Part shown: piece by piece, positions 1 through 12,200 of the stretch
Layout: every line of letters begins with the position of its first letter
Position numbering within the stretch: position 1 is the stretch's first letter
Origin: Antitrichia curtipendula
Lineage: Eukaryota > Streptophyta > Bryopsida > Hypnales > Leucodontaceae
Assembly (NCBI GenBank): GCA_951230915.1
Contig: OX579639.1
Coordinates: 3,720,001 to 3,784,000, forward strand
Direction of reading: 5' to 3'
Length of the DNA: 64,000 nt
Made by a program: the position numbers and the translations under genes
The notes under the pieces: model-generated
Databases searched by the model: none
Told to the model about the DNA's origin: nothing
Seen by the model: only the letters and a program-made list of their open reading frames with translations

Positions 1-42
1 TCGATAGGTATATGACTGGCTAGTATCGTCCAAACTTTGAAT

Positions 43-525
43 ATGTCTGAGTGTACGACTCCAAACCAGACCTCAGTGCGCCTTCCTGCCCGCCCAAATA
101 CTCGATCTAAGCGTCCACGACAAGAAGGTACTACTAGTGAAAGAGGGAGTCGCAGAATACGTAGAAGGATGACGAGGGAAGAAGCAACAACCCAGCCTTT
201 TTCAAGAGATGTTATTGTAGGAGGGCCCAATATAGATGGTCTTATGGATGCAACGGGTCAACGACCTCTTCGGACGATGTCTTCTATAGTTTGTCCACAA
301 CGAAACTGCAATTCAAATGCGTCCAGCGAAAGTGGTAGTGCAACATCCAATGACGATGGTGAATCCATCGGTGGTAGTATAGGTGAAGATGGTGAGGTTC
401 CAGGAGATAGTGATTATAGGGTGCCTTGACAAGGTCCACTTGCGCGAGTTGGTGGTAATCAACAAACTATAGGAGAAGCAAATGCAAACACTTGTGTGCA
501 CAATCTTAGGCATAGAAGACGTTGA
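43..525 (+). pseudogene. Unknown ORF with an in-frame TGA
   Basis: An open frame runs from ATG at 43 to a TGA at 427-429 (128 codons). It then continues in the same frame for 31 more codons to a second TGA at 523-525. The first third is basic and Arg-rich (RSKRPRQ, SRRIRRRMTREE). The last third is acidic and Ser/Gly-rich (SGSATSNDDGESIGG), a pattern typical of disordered tails. I recognise no domain. An in-frame stop lies upstream at 13-15, so a start at 43 or a splice acceptor just before it is possible. The second segment keeps ordinary composition, so the TGA may be a nonsense mutation or simply the true end. It could be the C-terminal part of a gene beginning left of the window. The basic-then-acidic style resembles the end of the unknown gene at 63.3 kb, but I see no alignable identity. 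Confidence 0.35.
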
Positions 526-772
526 ATATTTTTAAAAAGGCAAGATTGTCTTCATGTTTCCAAATGCAATGGTTTTTCACTTTTTCCGCTTTTGAGGCTC
601 AATACCTTGCATATTATATTCGGCTTTAATAAATATTACGTTTCTTCCTTTCATTCTGATGAAGGATACGACTAGGCAATTTCTACCCTTCAATGTATAT
701 ATAAGACATACCTTTAGGAATGGGAATTGGCCGTCTTTGGAATTATTGTGTTTAGATTCCATCTTGGAACTA

Positions 773-1703
773 TTAACCCCTAAAGTCCCAAGGCCTTTTT
801 TTTGGCAAAAACCACTCAAAACTGCCATTTTCGTTGCGTTCACCCAAAAACACAGAAAAGAATCATTTTTTTAGAATCTAATTGTAGGATCTTGTACTTC
901 ACTTGTCAAAGATCATGTGGTAAAAATTTCATGAAGTTTGACCGTATAGATTGGAAGATATTAGCATTCAAAGTTCAAAAAGAGAACCTTTTTGAACACT
1001 GGATGGCAATTTTAGATGACTTCGACCACCATTTGTGGAAAAAATTTGCACTACAAAATTTGCACTTAAAATTTTTTATGTTGAAGATGTGAATTGAGAG
1101 TCTAGGAAAAAAATTGGGATAAAAAAAAACACTTGATTTTCATTCTTTAAAAATTGTTAAGTAGACTTAGGTCTAATATTGAGGAAAAAACTAAATTGTT
1201 AATAGCTCTTAGATGGGATTGAAATACAATAATTCCAACGGTGAGATTGTTTTAGCAAGCAAACACAACATTCTTAAAAAAAAAATTGTGAAGAAATGTG
1301 AAAATTGCATTTACAAATGAATCCTACAAGTTATTTTTTGCAATAAGATGCTCTAAGTGCCCGAAAACTAAGATTGTCCATAACTTTCTCATAACAAATC
1401 CAAAAGGAATGAATCAAAGCTTCAGACGTAGACAAAAATATATTCTTTCAGAGAAAAATGTCAAAAAGAAATTGACTTTTTGCAAAAAAAATTGTGCTCC
1501 CCGCCGAGTTCGGTTTGAAGTTTTTTGTGGTATAACTTTTGCTCCTAAGCACCAATTGGAAAAAAAATTATATTCCCACGAAGCTAATCAATTTTTCTAT
1601 CTTCACAAAAAGTTTCGGAAAATCACAACAAAAATTTAGCCCGTAAATTCATGCACGAAATCTGATTTACACCCCGAGGGGACAATGGGACTTTAGGGGT
1701 TAA
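773..1703 (+). mobile_element. TTAA-flanked inverted-repeat transposon, copy A
   Basis: The 931-bp segment is bounded by TTAA on both sides. It starts TTAACCCCTAAAGTCCC and ends with the exact inverse, GGGACTTTAGGGGTTAA. Further copies in the window share both termini, much of the interior and nearly the same length (60235-61172, 61893-62837, 39876-41814, 38714-39643). TTAA duplication with a C-rich terminal repeat is the signature of piggyBac-type elements, but no transposase is encoded, so this is a non-autonomous copy. Open frames inside it are short, poly-A rich and not convincing. Confidence 0.7.
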
Positions 1704-2210
1704 TCCCTAGAGTCCCAACTCCCAAGATCTTTAGACTACCAAAAAAACACTCAAAATTGTCATTCGGCTTTGTTTGCCTGAAATTACAGAAAATATATTT
1801 TTTACAAAATCTAACCGTAAGAATGTAAGATCTTGTACTTCACTTGTTTTTTTATTATGTAGTAAATTTTTATTAGGGGTGACCGTATGGATTGAAAGAT
1901 ATTAGCGTTCAAAGTTGGAACAAAAGGTTTTTGGAATGCTGTCTTTGCAATTTTAGATTCACTTTGACCGCGATTTGCGGAATTGCAAAAATTTTAGGCA
2001 CTGCTGATTTTGAATTTAAAATTCTTTATATTTAGGAATTGAGTTGAAAATATAGGAAAAAAAATTTGGAGAAAATTATACTTGACTTTCATTATTTAAA
2101 AAATTGTGCCATAGAAGTGTAAAATGGTCAACTGTAGGAGTAGACATGAGATTCAATAGAGCCTTAAATTGTTAATTCTGTAGGTCTAGAATTAAAAAGT
2201 GCCAATCCAA
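1704..2210 (+). mobile_element. Partial second TTAA-family copy
   Basis: Directly abutting copy A, the text repeats the left-end pattern with divergence: CCCTAGAGTCCCAACTCCC, then the CACTCAAAATTGTCATT block, then the CTTGTACTTCACTTG block. It fades near 2210 without a right terminus. It reads as an older, truncated tandem copy of the same family. Confidence 0.5.
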
Positions 2211-2936
2211 ACCGAACCAACAGGTGTACTGTTATAACAAATAATCAAGAACTCATGCGTCATGATGGTATTTTCTTACAAAAATAGTGAAAGATGAATT
2301 AAAAAAGACTTCAAATTGTCATTGAAGTACAAATTCAATATTCCATAACTAACGTCAAATTCAACTCCTCATCACTTTCATCTCATTAATAAAAATGGAA
2401 TGATTAAAAAATTTCCAAGGGTTTTCGATGGAAAAAAGGCGGTTGGACTTCAACGCTTGAAGAGTTGAAGTCTCTAATTTCAAATTATATTTGGAAGTCC
2501 ACATGACCACATCAATTCATTCACTAACCACTATTGTATAAATGTTTGGAATTAGGATTTGGAGACAACACGAAAAAAGTAGCACAAAATTATTCATTTA
2601 AATAAAACTTGCAAGGAACGGAAAGGAAATTACACTCATTGTTTAGATAAAAAACGGTTATATAAAAAAAAATTAGTACACGATGGATTGAGGCCACAAA
2701 GTGTGCTACAATGCTACGGACGTCTTCAAGCCTATACTATAAGAACTGCGTGTGCTAAGTAAACACTAATTTTGCAACTATGATACTATATTGTAATACT
2801 GTTTTATCTAATCTTCATTTCCAGCTTGTTGGTCTTCAAGTTCTTGTTCTTTGCGTGCCTCGCGGTAGCAGTCCACGGCTGGTGTCCAAAACATTGGAGT
2901 ACCACTTAGTCGTTGCACGGCATATGTCACCAAGCA
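2211..2936. other. Non-coding spacer 3' of the kinase-like pseudogene
   Basis: AT-rich sequence with no supported gene. On the minus strand the frame of the adjacent kinase-like pseudogene stays open past its TGA to about 2830 (about 45 codons, Glu/Gln-rich near the end). The original C terminus may therefore have extended here. Confidence 0.4.
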
Positions 2937-4454
2937 TCATTCTAGTGGCTCCGCCTTGCACAATTCACCTAATGTTGCTTGAAATGAACCAAATGCCATA
3001 TGGTCCGGAATCATCTCCATATTTCCACGATCCTTTTTCCATACCTTCATAGCCAATTTCCCTATGGAGTATCCGTCCATGTGTATACTTACACACAGTG
3101 GCTTAACCATGCAACTTGGAGATGTTGAAGTTCCGGTCTGTCCAGTCAAGTACATCAACTCGGGAGCCACCCACCAACGTTTTGTTCGGGTGGCCTGCAA
3201 CTTCCTTGGACAATCGAATTGGTAAAGAGAAGGGGTTTCTTCATTGATGCGGCTACCCATTCCCCAATCACATAGACCAATCCATACGGTTCTTCCATCA
3301 TCATTCGGAAAGTGAAGCATAATGTTCTCCGGTGTGATGTCGTTGTGCAGTACAGTACACTGTTGCACTGCATCCACAATGCAGATCAACGCCCATGCAA
3401 GTTCGGTGCGCTTGCGTCTATATGCCATGAGTCGTTTGGCTTCTTGCATTGTTTGGGGAGTTGCATGGTAAGCCAACTCCCCAATTTCATCCGGATCTCG
3501 ATTCTTCTCATCAAGGGTAAACATGGCGCCAAGAGTACCTCTATTCCACCATTGAGAATAACATTCCATGGTCATGTCATTTATAGCAAAGAATTTAATG
3601 ACCCCTGGATGATTGCATGGACAAACCAATGCCTCAATGGACAACTTCTCCCTCGACTTCTTCAATTGATCAACGTCCAAGGCTGACTTCCCAGCTAATT
3701 CCATCTTCTCGGGAACATATTTGGAATTTTGAAGACAAACCTTGCGCACCCTGCCGTGACCCCCTCGTTTGCTATGGCCGGACAAAGGAACCACCACCAC
3801 TCCTCTTTCAAGGAAAACCACTCCTCCCGCAGCCACTTGACCAAAGGCCAGGTTTTGATTTCGTTGAAACCACGGGGCTGACCGGATGTTGTGTGAAGAT
3901 AGTGGTTTCATTGCGTCGTGCCACCAATACACCTTCTTGTGCAACAAATTCAAAGCTTGTTGTCTGGGCACTACATTCCTCTAAAAGCCTTTAATGTTTT
4001 CAGCAACTTGGACAATGTTGAAGACACACGTTGAAACTTGTGAATCCAACCAATGATTGAATAATTCCTTCGTGCGGTCTTCCAGCCACTCATCCTCGCT
4101 CATTGTTGTCCAAAACATGTGGTGGAACTTGTCTTTAATGGCATCCACTCCCAAAGATCCGCGTGAGATGTATGCTGCATTCAATTGGACAATCGAATAC
4201 TGATCCAAAAAATTCAATGCCACCTCATGCAATTTTCTTGTTGCAACCTTCCTTGGCCACTTCTCCGGATTTGCGGACTTGTGCCTGTTCCGTTGTTTTT
4301 TCTTTGCCTTCGAAGACTCTCCAGCAGCCACAGCACTGACCCCTTCTGCAGCTACGGCCTCCGAAACACAATCCGTTGAGTCCAAATCATGTTCATCTCC
4401 AACGCCTGTAATCCAGGCATCAACCTTCCTCTTCGAAAAATCGCGACTAGACAT
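2937..4454 (-). pseudogene. Protein-kinase-like gene broken by an in-frame TAG
   Basis: ATG at 4454 opens an intronless frame of 506 codons interrupted by one TAG at 3981-3983; the frame is unchanged on both sides. The N-terminal 157 residues hold a basic stretch (KAKKKQRNRHKSANPEKW) and a helical region (LHEVALNFLDQYS) resembling the N-terminal domain of the intact paralogue at 56.5-58.1 kb. After the stop comes a kinase-like domain: glycine loop GGHGRVRKV, Lys in ELAGKSAL, hinge QWWNRGTL, catalytic loop HNDITPENIMLH (HND where most kinases have HRD), CDWG (for DFG) and VAPEL (for APE). The Lys, both Asp and the loop Asn are kept. The C-lobe ends at a TGA (2937-2939) earlier than in the paralogue. 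A TATA box (4649-4655) and a tandem array (4663-4910) lie upstream. I infer nonsense decay. A short N-terminal product is an alternative. Confidence 0.75.
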
Positions 4455-4648
4455 CGAGACAGAAACAGATTATCAAAATGAAAGGAATTAGGGTTTCGGG
4501 TTCCACGATGTGAAAAACCGCCCCCCTTATCCTCAAACCAGCTTCAATCCAAGCGCCCGCGCTCCCAAGCAAGGACTGCAACCAATCCAGGACAAGAGAG
4601 CACTGTCAGAGCAGGAGAGACTGGTGAGGAAGTAAATGAGCAGGCGGG

Positions 4649-4655
4649 TTATATA
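4649..4655 (-). promoter_or_regulatory. TATA box of the kinase-like pseudogene
   Basis: On the minus strand the text reads GGGTATATAACCCG, with TATATAA centred about 195 bp before the ATG at 4454. The same spacing logic is seen at the two other promoters of this type in the window (58218-58224 and 63171-63178). Confidence 0.6.
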
Positions 4656-4662
4656 CCCATTT

Positions 4663-4910
4663 CCGGGGACGGACAGACCGTCCAGAGGACGGGCAGAACC
4701 TCGGGGGACGGACAGAACCTCGGGGGGACGGTCAGGTCGTTGAAGGAACGGACACAACCTTGGGGGGACGGTCAGGCCGTCCAGGGGACGAGAAGGCCGT
4801 CGAGGGGACGAAAGGAGCGTCCAGGGGACGGATATGGCGTCGAGAGTCGTCCAGGGGACGGACATTCCGTCTCCAGGACGGGAAGGCCGTCGAGGGGGCC
4901 GTCCCCAACA
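4663..4910. repeat. Tandem ~20-bp GGGGACGG/CGTCC array, promoter-proximal
   Basis: About twelve degenerate units of roughly 19-21 bp, built on GGGGACGGNCAG and CCGTCCAG, run without break just upstream of the TATA box. The block is strongly GC-rich against AT-rich surroundings. The core word GGACG or its complement CGTCC recurs in nearly every unit. Position and recurrence at two other promoters suggest a regulatory array, though an unrelated minisatellite is possible. Short reading frames inside it are artefacts of the repeat. Confidence 0.7.
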
Positions 4911-5661
4911 GTGCTGGACAATGAATGGGGAGTGCCAACTACCAAGTTACCAACTACCAAATTCCTAATAATCAAGTATCCCTCATTCAAAGCTGATAGG
5001 CATCCAAAGTCATTTGTATTTGGGAAATGGCGGCACCGCTTATCAGTGTTCTACTGTTCCCTGCTGCGGCTCAATTCTGTCAGACTCATTCGTGGTGCCT
5101 GAAGCTGGGTCTTGGAAACGGAGTAGTTTAACTGAAGCATGTTAAGCTTAATTAGCTTACAATAAGGTAGAAGGTCCATAAAGTGATCATGTAAGTGCTG
5201 AAATTGAATTTTCGGGGAAAAAAATGGGGAATGAATGACAAGGAAATAGAAAGCCCCAAAAAATGGGGAACAAATGACAAGGAAACTAAAGCAAAAAAAT
5301 GGGGAAAGAATAAAAATCCCCCACCAAAATAGAAAACCGGACCCATTTTAGACATTTAGGAAAATAGATAATTGAAATAAAAAATGTCAGCTATTTGCCT
5401 AAGTACATTAAGAAATGGGGGATATGAACCGATAAAATTTGCATTCTTCAAGCCCACTTCCGGGAAAAATTTGAAAAAACCAAGCCACTTCCTAGAAGCT
5501 AGGAAGTTGTCTGTTTTTCTGTACATGACTACACGGACTATAGTACTAGAAGTCACATGCGGGCCCTACTTTGATTTAATGCTGGAGTGCTAATTCAATG
5601 TTCTTGTTTGTTTCAATTACAGGACAAGTAAATACCAAACAAATAAATACTTTGATTAACA
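4911..5661. other. Non-coding spacer
   Basis: AT-rich sequence. AAAAATGGGGAA-like words recur three times at 5218-5305. No gene or RNA is supported. Confidence 0.4.
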
Positions 5662-5753
5662 AAAGGCCACCAAATCATGCACTCTACAATTTGTGTAGTT
5701 ACCCCCTTAAAAAAAATAAAGAACTTGTGCAGTGCATGATGCGTTGGCCCTTT
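5662..5753. mobile_element. Short MITE with AAAGGCC terminal repeats
   Basis: A 92-bp segment whose ends are imperfect inverses of each other: AAAGGCCACCAAATCATGCACT-type on the left and AGTGCATGATGCGTTGGCCCTTT-type on the right. The internal word ATCATGCACTCTA also occurs in the larger MITE at 6528-6754, so the two are related. Target-site duplication is not clear. Confidence 0.55.
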
Positions 5754-5883
5754 ACCAAGGCGTGGAATCCCTTCATTATTTTTTTCCTTTCGCTTAATCC
5801 AATCCTCTCTTATTTGCTAAAGTTACATACTTACATAAACTTGCCCAACATCGAATAGTCACAAAAAAATGCAACAAAAAGGA

Positions 5884-5902
5884 GGGTTTAGGGTTTAGGG
5901 TT
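5884..5902 (+). repeat. Short telomere-like TTTAGGG repeat
   Basis: About two and a half tandem units of the plant telomere heptamer TTTAGGG. It is far too short for a telomere. It is either an interstitial remnant or a telobox-like motif. Confidence 0.7.
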
Positions 5903-5959
5903 CACTTCAAATATGAAGTCGGAGTGGAAACTAGAATAGATGACATCATTTTTTTAAGT

Positions 5960-6470
5960 TGGGATCAAAAGTGCAAAACTCGGTTGAACCGTTGAAATGT
6001 AGACTTTGGAATCAAAAAATTTATAGGGTGAGGAATTAAATTTAAAGTTCCAACTTTTAAAAAACATATTGAAGATCGAAAAAACTTCAGAACAATAACT
6101 TTAGAACATTCTGAAGTATAGATAGGTTTAAAATTCAACAAAACACTATATCTTGGATTGCATTTACATGAAAGGATGGAATTGGAATTGAAATACAACA
6201 ATCCCAAAGGAGAAATTGATTTACTCGGAGTTTGAAAATTCAGTTGCATTCAAATTTGAGCCCTACAAATAATTTTAGAGGTTAAGAAATGTTTTGGTTG
6301 CGCGAACAAATGCATTGCCGTCAACTTTCTCGGCAATGCAGGCAAATAGAATGAATCAAATGTTCGGATGTACAAAAAAATATAATATCTAGGACCAAAA
6401 TTAAGAAGTTTTGTGTTTGACCTTGGATGATTTTTTACTATGTTTTTTGCTTTATGCACGTGCAACTGAA
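5960..6470. mobile_element. Degenerate fragment of the TTAA family
   Basis: Blocks such as GAATTGAAATACAACAATCCC and the later GAATGAATCAAA segment line up in order with the interior of copy A (about 1215-1445). Neither terminus is kept. This is an old, eroded copy. Confidence 0.45.
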
Positions 6471-6527
6471 TAGAATTCCATTCTAAGTGAGAGGTAAGAC
6501 TGGCTTTAAGCTTTTGAATGTCATTTT

Positions 6528-6754
6528 ACAAAGGGCCCCTGAATCATGCACTCTATAATTTTTTTTTGGATTTTAAGGGTGTTAGAACAAACACCCTTAA
6601 AATCATGCACTCTACAATGTTGTATTTGATTTTAAGCGTGTTAGAACAAATTGAATTAAATTCATGCACTGCAAAATTTAATGATTTATTTTAAGGGTAC
6701 ATAAATTATAAAAAATTATGAAGTGCATGATTTGAAGGAATAAGGGCCCTTTGT
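6528..6754. mobile_element. MITE with ACAAAGGGCCC terminal repeats
   Basis: The 227-bp element starts ACAAAGGGCCC and ends GGGCCCTTTGT, a perfect 11-bp inverted repeat. It extends imperfectly inward through ATCATGCACT and AGTGCATGAT. The interior contains three partial copies of an AATTCATGCACT block separated by TTTTAAGGGTGTTAGAACAAA-like text. It carries no coding sequence. Confidence 0.65.
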
Positions 6755-7285
6755 TTCAGACTTTCAGTAGTTTTTTCAAAAAAATGGGTCAAGGAACACC
6801 AAAAAATATTACCTTTTATTTTTATGTTTTTCCTCAAAATTGTGCATTGAGTATATTAACTCTACATTTTGTTCTTTATATTTTTTTTTGATAGTTTATA
6901 AATTATAATACAACGATCCATTAAGTACTATAGTTTTTTCTTATGGAATGATTATTATGTAGTCCCTTATATTTAACCCCTGAAGTCCCATCTTGTATAA
7001 GAGTAGTGTAAGAATGTGTTATCAAAATTTCACAAACATTGACTATGTACACAACTAGATATATGCATTTAATGCCCAGAGTCACATTGTCCCTATGGGG
7101 GACAAAATGGATTTTGGAGAGGCTCAATATCATTGAAGAATAGTCAAAAATCACTTTCCAATATATTTGAATGTACTTCATCTATTTCTTGTAGCTCTGA
7201 TAGGGAGCTCTTGAAAACATTCATAATCCATCTTGCGGAAGCTAGCCAATTCTCTAAGGGATTAAAGATTTGACATTGTAAAGCT
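6755..7285. other. Non-coding spacer with a TTAA-family end
   Basis: TTAACCCCTGAAGTCCCA at 6973 is one terminus of the TTAA family. A CATTGTCCCTATGGGGGACAA block near 7083 matches what should follow it, separated by about 95 bp of unrelated text. The rest is AT-rich without recognisable content. Confidence 0.4.
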
Positions 7286-7503
7286 ACACTAGTAATGAAA
7301 TTTAGTATTATCCCAATAATTGATTTGAAAATGATGTAAGTTTTTACTCTTGATGAACATTTTTACAAAGAGTATAGATATTAATACTATTTAGAGAGGG
7401 GAATTTCTATAAATATAATTGATAAAAATATTTATCAAGAGTAAAAGCTTACAGTGTTTTTCAATCAATTAGTTTGTCCAATACAAAATTTCATTATTAG
7501 TAC
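7286..7503. repeat. Foldback repeat
   Basis: Two imperfectly complementary arms of about 70 bp. The left arm runs from ACTAGTAATGAAATTT to TTTTTACTCTTGAT, and the right arm from ATCAAGAGTAAAAGCTTAC to AAATTTCATTATTAGT. A loop of about 75 bp separates them. This is MITE-like structure without clear target duplication. Confidence 0.5.
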
Positions 7504-7575
7504 ACTTAGAGTACGTGGAAGTATTTTTTCTTGAGAATATAAGAACACTCTTAGTCCACCCGAAATATTGGCGTT

Positions 7576-7935
7576 CTAGATGTACTTCTAACTTTTGACT
7601 TATATACTTATAATTAGAACATGAAATTGTATCATTGGAAGTACATCCAAAAACACTATGATTATATTCACGAAAACTCAAATTTAGACATTAGACAAGC
7701 ACTTCAAAATCAAGATAAAAGTCAAAATTTATAAAAGTCTTGGCAAATGACAGTTACCAAAGCAAAATTTGGCCATTAACTTTTAACTTACTTTTGAAGC
7801 AGTTGATTTTCATTTTCATATGTCTAAATTTGAGTTTTCTTATACATACTCAAATTACTCAATTTGGATGTGCTTCCAATGGTACAAATTTCAAGTTCTA
7901 ATTATACACCATTCAAAAGTTAGAAATAAATTTGG
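7576..7935. repeat. Second foldback repeat
   Basis: The block GGAAGTACATCC with upstream TATAATTAGAAC (7576-7650) reappears inverted as GGATGTGCTTCC with GTTCTAATTATA (7865-7935). An inner complementary pair sits around CTCAAATTTAGACAT and ATGTCTAAATTTGAG. The whole unit could fold into one long stem. Confidence 0.5.
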
Positions 7936-7990
7936 AGGGACAATGTACCGGTTCGACTGAGGATGCCTACCAGCTTGCGGTCGTAAACTC

Positions 7991-8032
7991 TAAAACCCTA
8001 AAAAAACCCTTAAACCCTAGCCCTAAACCCTG
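7991..8032. promoter_or_regulatory. Cluster of telobox-like AAACCCTA motifs
   Basis: Four near-consecutive AAACCCTA/AAACCCT words. In plants such telo boxes are common in promoters of housekeeping and translation-related genes, and sequence to the right is more complex and gene-like. An interstitial telomere remnant is the alternative. Confidence 0.45.
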
Positions 8033-9283
8033 ACCCTTCGAGACCTCGTTCCGGCAGGTTTACTATCCAGTGTTGTCGCAGAGAGTCTCCTAGGTCGCTC
8101 ATTAGCATCCTCCTTCAGCCTCTACAATGCTGCTGGCCTGTCTTCATTCACCGCATTGCGACATTTGTGCGATGTTTGGCTTCATCCGTGGATCAGATTG
8201 CTCATTTTTTTGCAATTCGGCTGAATTGCAAGAAGAAGAGCTGAGTCTGGAGTTCATGGAAAGTTTGGTGCCCGATTTGAGATGAGCACCAACTCGAATG
8301 GAGCTTTCCAGCTCTTCATGCGGGATGTGAAACGATCACGTTGCCTTTGTGGTTTCAGACAAGCCTGGTAAGATTTGCTTTTCTTTTCTCTGAGGCTCTC
8401 TGGCTTGATTTGTTCAGTTGCACAGTTCTACGTTGGTGGCTTACAGAGAATAGAACACATGACTCGTTTCGATTTGTGTTGGGCTGAGTGTCTATTGAGA
8501 ATGCAGGTTGCACAGGCTGCGAGTATAGGAACGAGAGTAACATTCCCGTGCTGCCTTTTCGAAAGTTCAAGAACTGTTCAGAGGGAGTCTCTCTTACTGA
8601 GATGTGGAGAATCTGAGGTGATTTTTGCTATTGTTTCCTGTTTTGTGCTAATAATGGTATGTTTAGGGTTTAGTGTTTCTTATGATATCTGGAAGTAGGA
8701 AACATATAGTGTGCTGGTTTTGTTCGATGCCTTGAAGACCCCCGCAGATGAATTTCTTGATCCTGGCTTTATTCACAAAGTCTGGGCACGTGCATGTAGG
8801 GAATTGGCCCATGGTAACTTGATATGCATTTTTATTAGAGTTTGACCCTGTCTCTAACTCTACAATTGCACCAAGGCCTAGGAAAGGGAGTAGTGTTAAT
8901 CCTACAATTTGCCCTCTAACGTTACCTGCACTTTCCCACTTGTTCCGTTGTTCTGCAGTAGGTGCGTTTGCAATCCTTCAAATGGCTCTATTGTTCCTCA
9001 TTGTTGGATACACACCAGAGTTTTGTGGTGAAGGTTGGTCATACACAATAGGTCTGAAAATCTTTGACATGCTGAACAATCGACGTGGTGACAATATGGG
9101 TCGTTCTTGGAGGCGAAATCCTGCATGCTGTAGCAACAATCTCTCTTCTCGGTTTAGGTTAGTTCCCGACAAAACAAGCCAAACCTCCGGCACCTCCGGC
9201 CACTCGAAAACCCACTTCCGCTTTGTACCTTTCACGCATCGTTCGATGTCATCCCAACAGAACCAGAAATCAACCACCACCTC
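8033..9283 (+). other. Gene-like but unassigned sequence
   Basis: Base composition and complexity rise to gene-like levels after the telobox cluster. An ATG frame of 52 codons lies at 8127-8285. An exon-like block near 8729-8812 reads LKTPADEFLDPGFIHKVW and ends before GTAACT. A hydrophobic block after a TTCTGCAG acceptor near 8958 reads VGAFAILQMALLFLIVGYTP. I cannot connect these into one gene or name a family. They may be exons of a short gene, a decayed gene or untranslated regions. Confidence 0.3.
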
Positions 9284-12200
9284 CTACTTACTCCCATACT
9301 CTTCTTTTCTACCACGGTACGTGGGAGCTGGAGTTCCCTTCTTCCCTTTTGCAATCTTGCTGGTGCACTTGATGTTGGATCTTTGTTGTTGAGCTTGACA
9401 TCTCGCATTGGATTTGTGGCTGATTCTTGCAATGTGCCATTTTGATGTATCACAGTCGCTTTCAAATGTTACTGTAACATGTTGAGAAGTATTTGCTTGA
9501 GGTTGTTTACCTTTATCTCTAGAAGACTGAGCAGCACTTGTGTTGGACCTCATTCTCACACGTGGTTGAGAGAAATTGATCTTGTCCGGTCTATGTGAAT
9601 CTCCAGCATCACCAATGGGCACGTCCAACTTCCTCTTTGTGCTCCCAAATATTTCTTCTCCTTCCAAGTGTGGTACTCTGGTTCCCACACCCTCTGCTCC
9701 AGGCAAAGTATTTAGCGCTTCGGCAATCTTCTTGGGATCTCCACTTCTTCTAGTAGCTCTCAACCTCAGCTCTCCCTTTGACGGCCCTGATCCCGATGCG
9801 TATCCTTTCAGGTATGCACGGTAGTTTGTCATTTGCATCCAGGCCTGGATACTGTCATCACATGTAGCGTCAAACAAGTTGTTTCCTCGCTTTCCGGACA
9901 TTTGTAGCCACTTGTTATGCACCGTTTCGGATAAATTACACGATGGCAAGTCCGACATCTCGTCCAAATTCAATTTCTAACAATTCCAAAGATGTATAGA
10001 TAGTTAGTAATTGACATTTACAACCGTAGTAACTTGCAATTTCTTCATAATTTATTCTTGTTGGCTATATAGTTTTACAAGGTGAAGGAATTGCAATGAA
10101 TCCTACTGGTTGGAATATATATTGCTCTTGAAAGAATGAAGCATATTTCTCCCATCTCATTTCACTATAAAAATAATTGAACCTTTAACAATTGATACTT
10201 CTAAAGTTGGAATTGTTTTTCCAAAGTTTCCAAAATGAGGGGATCACGATGAGACCTCAAACACATCCGTCGGATCCGACGGACGTTTTTACATTGTTTC
10301 AAGGACCCCTTATTTTTTCTACTAAAGAGGAAAAATTATCCTTTTATTAATAAAATAAAATAATAAAATAAAATTCTATCAAATAGGTAGAACTTACGAT
10401 TAGAAAATGAACCTCTCAACCTAAGAAACTTAGACAAATTCAAATTCAAGGTTACTCACCATGTCCATAAAGCTTCCCCATTGACGGTAGCAAAAATGCC
10501 AGAAAGCTAGCCAGTGGTCTAAGTGATGTAGAGCTTCTTTGTTGGCAGCTTCAGAGGACAACCACCAACATTGTATAGCAAGGTAACGGACCTCGGCTTG
10601 ATCCATATTCTTGGAATCTTTGTATTGTTTGCACAAACTAATATGTTGCTGTTGGAATGCTTCCTTGATGTACTTCTGCGTATGCTTGTGAAGAGAGGTA
10701 CTCCAATACAACAAACATGTCCTCTTGCGATTCTCCATTTCAACATTCGCACAACCACTACCGTAGACAATGCGGACCGCATTCCAATTGGCCATAGCGC
10801 TATCTGCCATAAATCCCTTGAAGTTAGGGTTTGCCACTCCGTGGCAATCCATGACCGCGTTCAAGCTCCGCCAAAATTGTACTTGAACTTCAGTATCTTC
10901 AGATTGCATATTACACATTGCAATAGTCATCACCTTCTAGTACTCCGTATCATATACGTGGCAGGCCATTGTAGTCCACTCCTTCACGCGCTTCACGTGG
11001 TCGAACATCAACCACGCATTCTACAGATCCCCTCTCGATTGCATGCGCCTGACAAGGTCAACTCCACTTCCTGGTCCCTCAGTGAGCATCTTGAAAATGT
11101 ATACCTTTTCCTTGCCTTGGCCTAGAAAGACGCTGTCATGTATGAACTCAAACTTTGCCTCTTTCTTCATGGTCATAATGTTGTCTATTATCCCTCCTTG
11201 GTTGTTAGAACGGAAAGAAGAGATCACGTTGCGAATACTTGGACTACTCAAATATTGAAAGCGGTCCATGACCTCTTCCATCTCTTCCGCTTTTAACATC
11301 TCTTTCTCCCCCTCTCCATCGTGAAACAGGTGGCTTGCGAGGAAGTCTTTACTAGCAACAAGAGTGATTGTAGAGTTTGTGGCCATGGGTGTTTTGGCCA
11401 CTTGCTCCGCAATGAGTCCGCAAATCACTTCTGTAGAATCTCTGTACATGCCTTTAGCAACAGGATGGCCATGTTCTCCAAAGTGAATAGCAGCCCTAGT
11501 CATTTCTGGGTTATCAGTGTATATATAGTATATCCTAGCCTTGCATGTGCGAAGACAGGTAGGTGCTACCTTGTAGACTTTGCAAACTAGGGTAGACTCT
11601 TTTGGAGGACATCCACCGGCAGTAAAAGGAAACACAGTATAGCCACTCCACTCAGTTTTGTTTTGCTTTGAAGCTCTCTTCAAATACTTACAATTGGCAT
11701 TTTTACAGGCAAGATGGCCAGCACAGTACGACTTACGGAATTTGAGGTTGTTGGAGTTGTGAATGTTTGTGGTCACTAGCTTGCACCACGGATGTCCATC
11801 ATAGCGCTTGTCCATTCCTTCCAAGTTCTTGGCTCCCGATGAAGATGAAGATGATCCACAAGGAGGCAATTCAAAGATGACATCCCCGTCGAATACTGCT
11901 GGAAGAAATGGAACCCGTTTATGCTCCACGGTGCTCAAATCCATTGACGACAATTCGTTTCGAGAGCGACGCATAGTGGCGAGTCTCTTGAGACAGTCCA
12001 TTATGGTTGCTGTCGCTAGTACATGTGGCTGCAATGGGGGTAGTGACAAGGAGGAATTAGATAGACTTCTTGACGGAGTTCCGGATAGTGATTCCACAAT
12101 ATCAGTCTCGCCCAATGCAATTTGGACAAAACAACTTTGCTTTTCAGCATTGGCGTTGGGAGACTCTCCTTCAGATTCGGTAGACAACTCTATGATTGGA

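Noticed and set aside
4533..5102. Pro/Arg-rich frames on both strands upstream of the kinase-like pseudogene.
   Set aside because: They are products of the GC-rich ~20-bp tandem array and the adjoining leader.
5884..5902. A telomere end.
   Set aside because: Only about two and a half heptamers and ordinary sequence on both sides.
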